Notes: a model not told the origin generated them from the sequence alone. Positions 1 to 8,204 are shown, counted from the stretch's first letter. The stretch: DNA of 38,286 bases from Bacteroidota bacterium (GCA_023417065.1 JAEZGH010000135.1:1-38286); one strand, 5' to 3'. Numbers and translations are program-made.

Positions 1-46
1 GCACATCCACCGCTCAGAATGACGGATTGAAAGGGGGCGGAGTAAA
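1..46. repeat. Partial copy of dispersed intergenic repeat (family A)
   Basis: The first bases carry the CCGCTCAGAATGACGGATT core followed by a purine-rich AAAGGGGGCGGAGTAAAAGGG tail (split here as core plus tail). The same core and tail recur near 695-740 and, inverted, near 37870-37905. The copy is cut by the window edge. No coding capacity is apparent. Confidence 0.6.
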
Positions 47-80
47 AGGGAACACCGGAGCGTTATGTCAACACTCCCCC

Positions 81-200
81 AATTCCGTCATCCTGACTCG
101 ACTGAACGTTCAATTCATGGCTAGTAAGGCAAGAGCACCGGAACGTTTCATTTATGTTCAATACGAGGAAGGATCTTCGGGAACGAAGGCACACACGATT
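81..200. repeat. Direct repeat, copy 1 (family B)
   Basis: Starting with AATTCCGTCATCCTGAC, this stretch of about 120 bases recurs at 301-420 with only scattered mismatches. Shared blocks include TTCATGGCTAGTAA (TTTATGGCTAGTAA in copy 2), GCACCGGAACGTT and CAATACGAGGAAGGATCTTC. The two copies lie 220 bases apart in the same orientation. Short open frames crossing it are repeat-derived and not credible genes. Confidence 0.8.
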
Positions 201-300
201 TTTGCGTTTCTGCTTCCAGGTGGTAACACCTGGAAGGCAGTTTGCGCTTTCTGCCTGCGGGGCTCGACGGCACAAACGATCCGTTACCGACCTCCCCAAA

Positions 301-420
301 AATTCCGTCATCCTGACCTCACTGGGCGTTCAATTTATGGCTAGTAATGCCAGCGCACCGGAACGTTCCGTTTATGGTCAATACGAGGAAGGATCTTCGG
401 GAACGAAGGCACAGACGATT
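301..420. repeat. Direct repeat, copy 2 (family B)
   Basis: Second copy of the element at 81-200, in the same orientation, ending in the shared block GGGAACGAAGGCACA. The 201-300 interval between copies contains a small AGGTGGTAACACCTGG inverted repeat but nothing coding. The arrangement suggests tandem duplication or two independent insertions of one dispersed element. Confidence 0.8.
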
Positions 421-462
421 CGCTTCAGCCCGACGCAGCGCAATGCGAGAACCACTCCGCAT

Positions 463-502
463 TTCCGTCCCATAGGGACGATATGTTTGTAGCAAACCGG
501 TC
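463..502. repeat. Short palindromic intergenic element
   Basis: CGTCCCATAGGGACG forms a near-perfect inverted repeat and is followed by ATATGTTTGTAGCAAACCGG. It lies between the family B and family A repeats, so 81-745 is a mosaic of repeats. I recall similar boxes (GTCCC, short loop, GGGAC, then a TGTTTGTAG tail) as recurring intergenic elements in Bacteroidota, but cannot confirm this here. Confidence 0.45.
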
Positions 503-574
503 CAATTAACACACATGTTAACAGCAAGCGCGGTAGAAGGCAGTCGTATGGATTTCGCACAAACGTCAACGCGA

Positions 575-745
575 TGCGAAACACTCCGCGATGACTCGGT
601 CTCTGCCTCTCCCCACGCTTCCCGAATGATCAGCGGTTCGCTGCTTCGTTTACGCGATTCTTCGCTACCGCAGGCCAACGCACTCCCAACGCTCAGAATG
701 ACGGATTAAAAGGGGGACGGAGTAAGAGGGGAACGACAACCGGCA
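575..745. repeat. Dispersed intergenic repeat, family A, left copy
   Basis: This stretch includes ACACTCCGCGATGAC, TGATCAGCGGTTCGCTGCTT, GTTTACGCGATTCTTCGCT and CGCTCAGAATGACGGATTAA, ending in purine-rich and GGCAACCGG-type sequence. The reverse complement of 37868-38005 matches it block by block. It carries stops and codon patterns that argue against coding. The region 1-769 therefore holds repeats only. Confidence 0.8.
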
Positions 746-769
746 ACCGGCCACCCGGTAACTAATTCG

Positions 770-1558
770 CTACTTTACAAGAAAGAACGGGTTCAGCAAA
801 TTTTCCTTGTTGTAACGAAGTTCCTGGTCGGAGCCGTATTCGTATACCTTCAGGCCTACCTCGTTGACGATAGCATGCGCTGCCGCGGTATCCCACTCCA
901 TGGTGGGCGCGTAGCGGGGATAGACGTCAGCCTTCGACTCCGCGAGGAGCATGAACTTAAGGCTGCTGCCTTTGGAAACGAGAACGGGATCCTTTAACTG
1001 ATCGATGAATTGCTGAGTCTCTTCATTCAGGTGTGAACGCGATGCCACCACACGCAACCCTGGCTGTGAGAGCTCCCAGCTGCGGCGACGCTGAAGCGGT
1101 TCATCTTTACCGTGGCGACGAACGAATGCGCCCGCGTCTTTTTCCGCGTAGAAGAGGTCGCCGGTTACGGGAACAGCCACAACACCAAGTATGGGTGACC
1201 CGTTGTGTATCAGCGCGATGTTTACCGTAAACTCACCATTGCGCTTCAGGAATTCTTTCGTTCCGTCGAGCGGGTCCACCATCCAGAAATATTCCCACGA
1301 CTGTCGTTCACTGTAGGCGATGTCATTGCCTTCTTCACTCAGTATGGGCAAATTGGTGGCTTGTAAAATGACTTCGATGACCCCGTGAGCGCGACGGTCC
1401 GCCAGGGTTAATGGTGAATCGTCGCCTTTGGCTTCCGCCTGAAAGTCACCGGAGTTGTAGACATCCAGAATAACCTTGCAGGCCTCCTGCGCGGCTTCGA
1501 TAGCTGTGAGTAAATGATTATGCAAATTCATGATGTTATCAACGGGTACTTTACTCAC
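770..1558 (-). CDS. cysQ: 3'(2'),5'-bisphosphate nucleotidase CysQ
   Basis: This enzyme hydrolyses 3'-phosphoadenosine 5'-phosphate (PAP), the by-product of PAPS use, to AMP and phosphate in the cytoplasm. The inositol-monophosphatase fold signature is visible: SEEG at about 74-77, the metal-binding DPLDGT at 95-100 followed by KEF, and WDTAA near residue 224. Length (262 residues) fits CysQ. The longest frame starts at a GTG directly after the cysN stop codon; an ATG nine codons later (1531) is an equally plausible start. It is the last gene of the sulfate activation operon, which fits removal of inhibitory PAP. The family assignment is firm; the start is not. Confidence 0.95.
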   Translation of the reverse strand: MSKVPVDNIMNLHNHLLTAIEAAQEACKVILDVYNSGDFQAEAKGDDSPLTLADRRAHGVIEVILQATNLPILSEEGNDIAYSERQSWEYFWMVDPLDGTKEFLKRNGEFTVNIALIHNGSPILGVVAVPVTGDLFYAEKDAGAFVRRHGKDEPLQRRRSWELSQPGLRVVASRSHLNEETQQFIDQLKDPVLVSKGSSLKFMLLAESKADVYPRYAPTMEWDTAAAHAIVNEVGLKVYEYGSDQELRYNKENLLNPFFLVK

Positions 1559-2815
1559 CTAAACGATCATGCCTGCCGCTACTGTTTCATTCGTTCCCTC
1601 GTCTACAAGTATCACACTTCCCGTAATGCGATTCTTCCGGTAACTGTCGAAACACAATGGTTGCGCCGTGCGAAGTTTTACACGCGCGATGTCGTTCATT
1701 TCCAGGTGGCCTGCATTTTCGATGCGGTGCAGACTGTTGATATCAAGCTTGTATTGGATTTCCTTGAGGATAGCGCGTACCTCCGTCGTGGTGTGTCTGA
1801 GGAAGAATCTCGAGTTGAGGTTCACTGGCCGTTGATTCATCCAACATAGCATCAGGTTGATATCCTGGTCAATGTGGGGTTGATTGTTGGACTTTGCGAG
1901 TATGTCACCTCGGCTGATGTCGATTTCGTCTTCAAGCGTAATCGTCACCGACATCGGCGCAAACGCCTCTTCAAGTTTCTGATCGCCGAACCATATCTCG
2001 CGTATGCGTGACTGGAATCCGGATGGCAGCACGACTACTTCTTCGCCCGGGCGGAAGATTCCGCCGGCTACGCGACCCGCATAGCCGCGAAAATCGTGGT
2101 ATTCTTTGGAATGAGGACGAACCACATATTGAACAGGAAAACGTGCGTCGATGTGGTTGTAGTCACTCTCAATGTGAACCGTCTCCAGCATATGCATCAG
2201 GGTAGCCCCCTGATACCACTGCATTTTTTCAGAGCGGTTGACAACGTTGTCACCTGCCAGTGCGCTGATAGGCACGAACTGTATATCCGATACTTCGAGT
2301 TTTGAAGAGAAAGCCTTGTATTCTTCGACGATTCGCTCAAAGGTAGCTTCATCATAGTCGACAAGATCCATCTTATTTACGCACACAATGATGTGTGGAA
2401 TCTTCAGCAGCGATGCAATGAATGAGTGTCGGAATGTTTGTTCAACAAGTCCCTTCCGTGCGTCGATTAGTATTAGCGCAAGGTTTGCTGTAGACGCGCC
2501 GGTCACCATGTTTCGCGTGTACTGAATGTGCCCGGGAGTGTCGGCGATGATGAACTTGCGCTTGGGTGTAGCAAAATAGCGGTATGCCACATCGATCGTG
2601 ATTCCCTGCTCGCGCTCCGATTTTAATCCATCGGTGAGCAGCGACAAGTCCACATAGTCAAACCCCTTCTTTGCACTGGAAGCTTCCACCGCGGCAAGCT
2701 GGTCCTCGAAAATAGATTTGCTGTCGTACAGCAATCTTCCGATCAAAGTACTCTTTCCATCGTCGACACTTCCTGCGGTCGTAAAGCGAAGCAGTTGATT
2801 ATTCAGGTAACTCAT
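1559..2815 (-). CDS. cysN: Sulfate adenylyltransferase large subunit, GTPase CysN
   Basis: CysN is the regulatory GTPase of ATP sulfurylase; GTP hydrolysis drives adenylylation of sulfate to APS by CysD. The G1 motif GSVDDGKST lies at residues 15-23, G3 DTPGH at 92-96 and G4 NKMD at 147-150, followed by EF-Tu-like beta-barrel domains. At 418 residues it is a stand-alone CysN without a fused APS kinase, consistent with the separate cysC in the same operon. It starts with ATG and is separated from cysD by a 129-base spacer filled with dispersed repeat motifs. It ends immediately before the possible GTG start of cysQ. Confidence 0.96.
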   Translation of the reverse strand: MSYLNNQLLRFTTAGSVDDGKSTLIGRLLYDSKSIFEDQLAAVEASSAKKGFDYVDLSLLTDGLKSEREQGITIDVAYRYFATPKRKFIIADTPGHIQYTRNMVTGASTANLALILIDARKGLVEQTFRHSFIASLLKIPHIIVCVNKMDLVDYDEATFERIVEEYKAFSSKLEVSDIQFVPISALAGDNVVNRSEKMQWYQGATLMHMLETVHIESDYNHIDARFPVQYVVRPHSKEYHDFRGYAGRVAGGIFRPGEEVVVLPSGFQSRIREIWFGDQKLEEAFAPMSVTITLEDEIDISRGDILAKSNNQPHIDQDINLMLCWMNQRPVNLNSRFFLRHTTTEVRAILKEIQYKLDINSLHRIENAGHLEMNDIARVKLRTAQPLCFDSYRKNRITGSVILVDEGTNETVAAGMIV

Positions 2816-2819
2816 TCGT

Positions 2820-2944
2820 TAGAAGGTTCAAATTTCAAGGTTCAAATTTCAAGGAATTTCTGATTTCAGTTTTCAGATTCCAGATTGAGATGCAGTATCG
2901 GCAACCCGGAACAGGTAAACGGCAACCGGATTTCATCCGGCGAC
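2820..2944. repeat. Repeat-filled spacer inside the sulfate operon
   Basis: The cysD-cysN spacer contains repeated GGTTCAAATTTCAAGG units, TTTCTGATTTCAG/TTTTCAGATTCCAG units and GGCAAC/CGGCAACCGG units. The same word families recur near 728-760, 6650, 11000-11050, 12470-12500, 12600, 12710-12740 and 37858-37870. It is notable that the repeat has invaded a spacer within an operon. No promoter or terminator is evident. Confidence 0.6.
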
Positions 2945-3850
2945 CTAAAAATACCCGCTCTTCTTCCGGTCTTCCATGCTTGTTTCGGAGCGTTTGTCGT
3001 CGGCACGGGTTCCGCGTTCGGTCTTGCGCGATGCGGCGACTTCTTCGATGATTTTCTCCAGCGTATCAGCTGTGGATTCCACGGCTCCGGTGATGGGCAT
3101 GTCGCCGCACGTGCGGAAGCGCACCACTTTGCGTATCGGTTCCTCTCCCGGCTTAAGATTCAGCCACGGCGACACCGACAAGTACGTGCCATCGCGGTAT
3201 ATCACGTCGCGTTCATGTGCAAAGTAAAGCTTCGGTATTTCGATGTTCTCGGTATAGATATATTGCCACACATCCATCTCCGTCCAGTTGGAAATCGGGA
3301 AAACCCGAAAATGTTCGCCGATGCTTTTCTTTCCGTTGAAGAGGTTCCAGAGTTCCGGACGCTGATTCTTCGGATCCCATTGCCCGAATTCATCGCGATG
3401 TGAGAAGAAACGTTCTTTGGCGCGGGCCTTTTCTTCATCGCGTCGTGCGCCACCCATCGCTGCGTCGAACTTATGCTTTTCGATCGTATCAAGTAGTGTA
3501 ACCGTCTGAAGAGCATTGCGGCTTGCATTGAAGCCTGTTTCTTCCTTCACTCTTCCCGTATCAATACTTTCCTGAACAGATCCCACGATCAGTCGTACGC
3601 CAAGCTCGTTGACGAGCCAGTCGCGATATTCCATCGTTTCAGGGAAGTTGTGTCCTGTATCAATGTGTACCAGCGGAAACGGAATCCGTGCAGGGTAGAA
3701 GGCCTTGCGAGACAAGTACGCTAGTACAATAGAATCTTTTCCTCCGGAGAAGAGGAGCGCTGGGTTTTCAAACTGGGAAACAACTTCACGGATGACGAAT
3801 ATGGCTTCGGATTCCAGCTCTTTCAGATGGCTAAGGTAATATTGACTCAT
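2945..3850 (-). CDS. cysD: Sulfate adenylyltransferase small subunit CysD
   Basis: CysD is the catalytic ATP sulfurylase subunit, forming APS from ATP and sulfate in complex with CysN. The PP-loop motif SGGKDSIVL lies at residues 35-43 in the PAPS reductase/adenylyltransferase fold. The C-terminal stretch RGTRADDKRSETSMEDRKK is typical of CysD and ends in SGYF. Length (301 residues) matches the family. It starts with ATG, 51 bases downstream of cysC in the same transcription unit. The short length and the downstream cysN partner exclude a PAPS reductase (CysH) call. Confidence 0.96.
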   Translation of the reverse strand: MSQYYLSHLKELESEAIFVIREVVSQFENPALLFSGGKDSIVLAYLSRKAFYPARIPFPLVHIDTGHNFPETMEYRDWLVNELGVRLIVGSVQESIDTGRVKEETGFNASRNALQTVTLLDTIEKHKFDAAMGGARRDEEKARAKERFFSHRDEFGQWDPKNQRPELWNLFNGKKSIGEHFRVFPISNWTEMDVWQYIYTENIEIPKLYFAHERDVIYRDGTYLSVSPWLNLKPGEEPIRKVVRFRTCGDMPITGAVESTADTLEKIIEEVAASRKTERGTRADDKRSETSMEDRKKSGYF

Positions 3851-3901
3851 GGCTTTTTTTTTCTCTCTATCGGGTATTCCGCGCGAAGATAAGCTATTTT
3901 T

Positions 3902-4507
3902 TCACGATACGGACTTTTCCCATGCAATACGAGGCAAAAGGTCGTTCAGCAGCTTTTCAATCGATTGTTCGATTGCAAGCTGATGTGTTGGAATATGCAC
4001 ATCAGGATGCTGGGGCGCTTCGTAGGGAGAGTCGATGCCTGTAAAGTTTTTCACTTCACCTGCGCGAGCCTTCTTGTATAGGCCTTTGACGTCGCGTTGC
4101 TCACATACTTCAAGTGGGGCATCGACAAACACTTCAACGAAGTTTTCGGCGCCAACGATGTTCTTAACTTGTTCACGATCGGCACGGAAAGGTGAGATGA
4201 AAGCGGACAAAACAATTACGCCGGCATCGAGGAATAACTTGCACACCTCTCCTATGCGTCGGATGTTTTCAACGCGGCCTTCGTCTGTAAAGGTCAGGTC
4301 TTTGTTAAGTCCGGTGCGGATATTGTCGCCATCCAGGAGATATGTTTTATACCCCTGAGCAAAAAGCTGCGCTTCAAGTTGTACCGCAAGCGTTGATTTG
4401 CCGGATCCGGACAAGCCGGTAAACCAGATCAATCGCGCCCGCTGGGACAACAATTCTTCGCGCTGGTCTCTGCTGACCTTTGTAGTTATCGGATATAAAT
4501 GATTCAC
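3902..4507 (-). CDS. cysC: Adenylylsulfate kinase CysC
   Basis: APS kinase phosphorylates adenylylsulfate at the 3' position to make PAPS. The Walker A motif GLSGSGKST is at residues 31-39, followed by the LDGDNIRTGLN substrate-binding motif and the SAFISPFRADRE segment; the later stretch with GLYKKARAGEV and FTGIDSPYE is also characteristic. Length (201 residues) is normal. The start is GTG, two bases after the stop codon of the upstream permease gene, which points to translational coupling. It is a separate kinase, not fused to CysN. Confidence 0.96.
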   Translation of the reverse strand: MNHLYPITTKVSRDQREELLSQRARLIWFTGLSGSGKSTLAVQLEAQLFAQGYKTYLLDGDNIRTGLNKDLTFTDEGRVENIRRIGEVCKLFLDAGVIVLSAFISPFRADREQVKNIVGAENFVEVFVDAPLEVCEQRDVKGLYKKARAGEVKNFTGIDSPYEAPQHPDVHIPTHQLAIEQSIEKLLNDLLPRIAWEKSVS

Positions 4508-4509
4508 GG

Positions 4510-6309
4510 TTAAACGAGTTTGTAGAAATAGGTGATAAAGGTAACAGAAATCGAGATGTATAGCACGGTGAGAATCGCGCCTACTCGTACGAAATCCCTG
4601 AACGTATAACCACCGGGGCCGTATACCATGAGGTTGGTTTGATAGCCAATCGGCGTCATGAAGTCTCCGGATGCTGCAAATGCAATCCCGACAAAGAAGG
4701 GAGTAACCGGCATTTGAAGCTGATCGGCAATCGCCATTGCAACGGGGAACATGATTGACACTGCAGCAGGGTTGGTTATAAGCGAGGTCAGCAGCACTGT
4801 GGTGATGAATAAAACGGTCAGGACACCCACTGGTCCGAGGGCATCTGCCGAGTTGATAATCATATTCGCTACGAGGGCTGCCGTGCCCGAACGTTCGAGT
4901 CCCACGCCTATCGCGAGCGAGCAGACCAACACCATTAGAAGTCCGAGGTCGAGTTCGCGGCGTATTTCCGTGAACGTGAGTATGCCCGCGAGCACCAACG
5001 CCACGATAATACCTATCGACACGTCAAACAGCGGAAGTGTATTGGTGATGCCAAGGAGAAGACACGCGAACGCGCCGATTCCAAACCACGTATACCAGCT
5101 GACTTTTTTGGTTTTGATCTTTTTCGGTACGGAGATGAAGTACAGATCTTTTTCCGAAGTGACGTTGTCATTGTCTCCGCTGGAAAGGAGTAACAGGAAA
5201 TCGCCACCAGCAAGGGTCGTCTCCCCCACCTTTCCTGAAATTTGCTCCCCGTTTCTGTGGACAGCAATAACACTTGATTTGAATCTGTTACGGAAATCTG
5301 ATTCTTTCAGCTTAACGCCGATGAGTTCAGAGTTCGCGGGAACAACTGCCTCGACGAAGTTAAACTGACCGTCACTTTCGGTGGAATCCTCCGCCGGAAG
5401 GCGCAGTCCGTTGTCTTCTTCGATGAGATCATAAATCGCGGCCGTATTTCCTGAGAAGAATAACAGATCGTTTTCCTGAAGTATCTGATCGGGTGATACC
5501 GGTGAGATGACGTGTTCGTCGCGGATGATTTCTACGAGGAACATGTCCTTCAGGTTTCTGAGGCCAGCATCCTTCACGCTTTTCCCAACGAGTTTTGATC
5601 CTGGAAAGATTTCCGTCTCAATGATGTAGCTCTTTACGTTTTCACGAAGTTCCTCGAGTCTGCTTTCATTGTCGGGCAGAAGGTGATAACCGATAAAATA
5701 GAAATATATCCATCCGACGACCGTGACAATTATCCCAAGGTAAAGGAAGTCCTCAAAGCCAAGTGGCGTTAATTTATACTCTGTGATGAGGCCGTTTAGC
5801 ACGAGGTTCGTAGAAGTACCGATGACGGTCATCATGCCGCCCAGGATGGTTGCGTACGAAAGGGGAATGAGAAATCGCGAAGCGGGAACTCCGGCCTTTT
5901 CGGCCCAGTCTTTGACGTACGGAATCATAAAGGCCACAATCGGCGTGTTGTTGAGAAACGCCGAGATGGTTGACACTGTAACCATCATCCGCAGCAGGAA
6001 TGCTTTGGGTTTGAGTTTGGGACTGAACACTTTCGCGAAGAGTTCTGGTCCAAACACACGGCGTATCCCTGCAGTAACAAGCGTTAAGAGGAAGATTACA
6101 ATAATCTGAGGGTTTGATAGTCCCCGAAGTGCATCTTCAGCACGGAGCACACCCCCCAGCAGAAGAGCCACTGCACAAATAAAAAACGTTAAAGGCGGGC
6201 TAAGTAATTCTCTGTAGAGAGAATAGATCAGAAAAACAATTATACCTAGAACGTAAAGGTTGGTTAGAGTGAAGTCCACTAATTCTGTAGAGTTTCGCAA
6301 AACTAGCAA
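4510..6309 (-). CDS. SLC13-family permease with two TrkA-C domains, probable sulfate transporter
   Basis: This is a 599-residue inner-membrane anion symporter-like protein. Hydrophobic helices occupy about residues 15-210 and 400-599. Two soluble TrkA-C (RCK-C) modules sit between them at roughly 230-300 and 310-380; the first begins near the ETEIFPGS stretch. NNTPIVAFMIPY and ITNPAAVSIMFPV are the paired loops typical of the family. As first gene of an operon with cysC, cysD, cysN and cysQ, its likely substrate is sulfate (inference). The longest frame starts with TTG at 6309, but a GTG at 6279 is plausible and a TAGTTTTG sequence (6298-6305) resembles a -7 element overlapping the TTG. The family call is firm, the start uncertain. 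Confidence 0.9.
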   Translation of the reverse strand: MLVLRNSTELVDFTLTNLYVLGIIVFLIYSLYRELLSPPLTFFICAVALLLGGVLRAEDALRGLSNPQIIVIFLLTLVTAGIRRVFGPELFAKVFSPKLKPKAFLLRMMVTVSTISAFLNNTPIVAFMIPYVKDWAEKAGVPASRFLIPLSYATILGGMMTVIGTSTNLVLNGLITEYKLTPLGFEDFLYLGIIVTVVGWIYFYFIGYHLLPDNESRLEELRENVKSYIIETEIFPGSKLVGKSVKDAGLRNLKDMFLVEIIRDEHVISPVSPDQILQENDLLFFSGNTAAIYDLIEEDNGLRLPAEDSTESDGQFNFVEAVVPANSELIGVKLKESDFRNRFKSSVIAVHRNGEQISGKVGETTLAGGDFLLLLSSGDNDNVTSEKDLYFISVPKKIKTKKVSWYTWFGIGAFACLLLGITNTLPLFDVSIGIIVALVLAGILTFTEIRRELDLGLLMVLVCSLAIGVGLERSGTAALVANMIINSADALGPVGVLTVLFITTVLLTSLITNPAAVSIMFPVAMAIADQLQMPVTPFFVGIAFAASGDFMTPIGYQTNLMVYGPGGYTFRDFVRVGAILTVLYISISVTFITYFYKLV

Positions 6310-6656
6310 ATTCTACAAGTAAACCTGAAGTGAGAATTTTTTTTTGAAGAGATCGTCACAACGCAAGAACTAACGTACGGTTGGGAGGAGGGCAAATGTT
6401 GCCGTTGCCGGGTGGCCAGACGCCAGGTAGCCGAGTTTCTGGCTGGCGGGATGGCAAGTGGCTGGTCAGACTGCCAGGCAACCTGTTGCTGGTGTGCAGT
6501 GGCCCTGGTCAGGCCGACAGTTGCCAGTTCATTGCCCCATGAGTCCTATAAATCATATTTGTTCCACGAAAGCAAGCTGGTTACCACTACGTGTATGCTT
6601 TCCAGGAGGCAGTGTGAGTTGGAGTTTGAGAGTGCGAGAGCAATTGGAATCTGAAA
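6310..6656. repeat. Intergenic region with dispersed repeat family C (copy 1)
   Basis: No gene is supported here. Read on the minus strand, 6505-6640 matches 12777-12885 on the plus strand: shared blocks are CTCTCAAACTC, CACG(TA)GTGGTAACC, CGTGG, CATGGGGCAATGAACTGG and CTGACCAG. The flanking part is rich in GCCAGG/TGGCAAGTGGCTGG words. It separates the sulfate operon from kdsC-kdsA. The copies differ by many substitutions and small indels. Confidence 0.65.
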
Positions 6657-7487
6657 TCAGAAATCCTTCGCACCGTCCCACACGCGCTTGATCATGGAGA
6701 GAAATGCTTCCATGTTGTGCAGGTGGATCATATTGGGGCCGTCGCTGAGGGCTTTCTCCGGCGTCGGGTGTGTTTCGATGAAGAATCCGTCAACGCCTGC
6801 AGCAGCGGCGGCGCGCGCAAGGAAGGGCGCAAATTCGCGCTGGCCTCCCGATGAGCCGCCTTTGCCTCCGGGTTGCTGAACAGAATGCGTGACGTCGAAT
6901 ATCACGGGTGCAAACTGGCGCATGATCGGAAGCGACCTGATATCCACCACCAGCGTATGATACCCGAAGCTCGCACCCCTTTCAGTGAGGAAAACGCGAT
7001 CGTTGCCTTCTTCACGCACCTTGTCAACCGCGTACTTCATATCCTCCGGCGCCATAAACTGGCCTTTCTTAATCTTGACAGCTTTGCCTGTACGCGCTGC
7101 CGCCTTCAGCAGGTCAGTCTGGCGACAAAGGAATGCAGGAATCTGCAGAACATCTGCAACTTCGGCTACATCAGCACACTGATACGACTCATGAACATCG
7201 GTGACTACGGGAACACCAAGGTCTTTTTTCACACGCGACAGAATTTCAAGTCCGCCCTCATATGAAGGGCCGCGGTAAGAACCAGCAGAAGTGCGATTGG
7301 CTTTGTCGAACGAGGCCTTGAACACGTATTGGATGTCCAGCTTTTCACACAACGCTTTTACAGTGCTTCCGGTCTCCATGCAGAGATCATAGCTTTCCGC
7401 AGCGCACGGACCTGCGAAAAGAACGAGCTTGTTTTTTCCCAGCGTAACAGTATCGGTAATGGATACGGGAGTTGAAAATCTTTCCAT
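6657..7487 (-). CDS. kdsA: 3-deoxy-8-phosphooctulonate synthase KdsA, metal-dependent type
   Basis: KdsA condenses phosphoenolpyruvate with arabinose 5-phosphate to KDO 8-phosphate for lipopolysaccharide core or capsule. The ATG at 7487 (276 residues) is chosen because the longer frame would run into kdsC and add unrelated residues. Diagnostic motifs are LFAGPCAAES near 23-32, FKASFDKANRTS, CRQTDLL and FDVTHSVQQPGG. Residues C28, H201, E238 and D249 sit at a constant offset of 16-17 from the metal ligands C11, H185, E222 and D233 of the Aquifex aeolicus enzyme, so this is the metal-dependent class; the metal-independent E. coli enzyme has Asn at the Cys position. It lies 22 bases downstream of kdsC. 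Confidence 0.95.
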   Translation of the reverse strand: MERFSTPVSITDTVTLGKNKLVLFAGPCAAESYDLCMETGSTVKALCEKLDIQYVFKASFDKANRTSAGSYRGPSYEGGLEILSRVKKDLGVPVVTDVHESYQCADVAEVADVLQIPAFLCRQTDLLKAAARTGKAVKIKKGQFMAPEDMKYAVDKVREEGNDRVFLTERGASFGYHTLVVDIRSLPIMRQFAPVIFDVTHSVQQPGGKGGSSGGQREFAPFLARAAAAAGVDGFFIETHPTPEKALSDGPNMIHLHNMEAFLSMIKRVWDGAKDF

Positions 7488-7509
7488 CCTTAATGTCTTT
7501 GTTTTGATG

Positions 7510-8061
7510 TTATTTGTCCTGACGCGGTTCCGGAATGCGAGGAAATTCGCCTCGTGCGGCAAGGACCAGGTCGGCAACCTCACGAAGAACACCCTTGCCA
7601 CCTTTGGCCTGAGTCACCAGATGCACGGTTTCTTTTACGTATTGAAAAGTATCCCTCGGACAGACACTCAGTCCCGCCAGTCGGAATACAGGAATATCGT
7701 TGATATCGTCGCCGATGAATGCAACTTCCTTGTTTTTCAGCTTATAGTGACTGACGAGTTTCTGAAATGTGTCAGCCTTGTCGAGGATACCCTGGTGGCA
7801 GAAATCAAATTTCAATTCCGTAGAACGGTACGACGTCACCGCCGACTCGCGTCCTGAAATGGCGCCAACAACGATACCTGCTTTTTTAAGGTAGCTGATG
7901 ATCTGCCCATCCTTCACGTTGAAGTTTTTGATTTCATGACCTGTCTCATGATAGATGATCTTTCCATCAGTGAGAACGCCGTCTACGTCGAAGAAAATCG
8001 CCTTTATTGACTCAGCTTTCCTGACAATTTCCTTGCTGTATCGCGATAAAATTAGTTTCAA
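7510..8061 (-). CDS. kdsC: 3-deoxy-D-manno-octulosonate 8-phosphate phosphatase KdsC
   Basis: This HAD-superfamily phosphatase converts KDO 8-phosphate to KDO and phosphate, the step after KdsA. The catalytic motif FFDVDGVLTDG (nucleophile D25, acid/base D27) begins at residue 23. GAISGRES supplies motif II, and AFIGDDINDIPVF the metal-binding motif. Length (183 residues) matches the small tetrameric KdsC enzymes. The start appears to be TTG; no ATG occurs between it and the catalytic motif. Gene order kdsC-kdsA on the same strand with a short gap supports co-transcription. Acylneuraminate cytidylyltransferase-linked HAD proteins are similar, but the kdsA partner settles the role. Confidence 0.93.
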   Translation of the reverse strand: MKLILSRYSKEIVRKAESIKAIFFDVDGVLTDGKIIYHETGHEIKNFNVKDGQIISYLKKAGIVVGAISGRESAVTSYRSTELKFDFCHQGILDKADTFQKLVSHYKLKNKEVAFIGDDINDIPVFRLAGLSVCPRDTFQYVKETVHLVTQAKGGKGVLREVADLVLAARGEFPRIPEPRQDK

Positions 8062-8204
8062 TCGTTTGTTGGGCTCGTTTAACTGAAAAAACCGATCGAA
8101 AATTAGAAAAAGGTTTTAATTTCCTCACGTAAACTGCGAAGTTTAAAAAACTCGGAATCAGCGCGTGACAGCAAGGTCACACGAACTTAACCTAAACCAG
8201 ACGG

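Noticed and set aside
81..420. Possible CRISPR array
   Set aside because: Only two long, imperfect copies with a 100-base interval exist; there are no short regular repeats, spacers or cas genes.
154..709. Several open frames of 64-119 codons on both strands at the left edge
   Set aside because: They lie in the duplicated non-coding repeats, share peptides only because the DNA repeats, and have no domain or start signals.
2945..3850. CysH-type PAPS reductase as alternative for the cysD frame
   Set aside because: Length, the CysD C-terminal signature and the cysN partner all indicate ATP sulfurylase.
6657..7601. 314-residue version of KdsA starting at 7601
   Set aside because: The extra N-terminal residues overlap kdsC and do not resemble KdsA; ATG 7487 gives the normal length.
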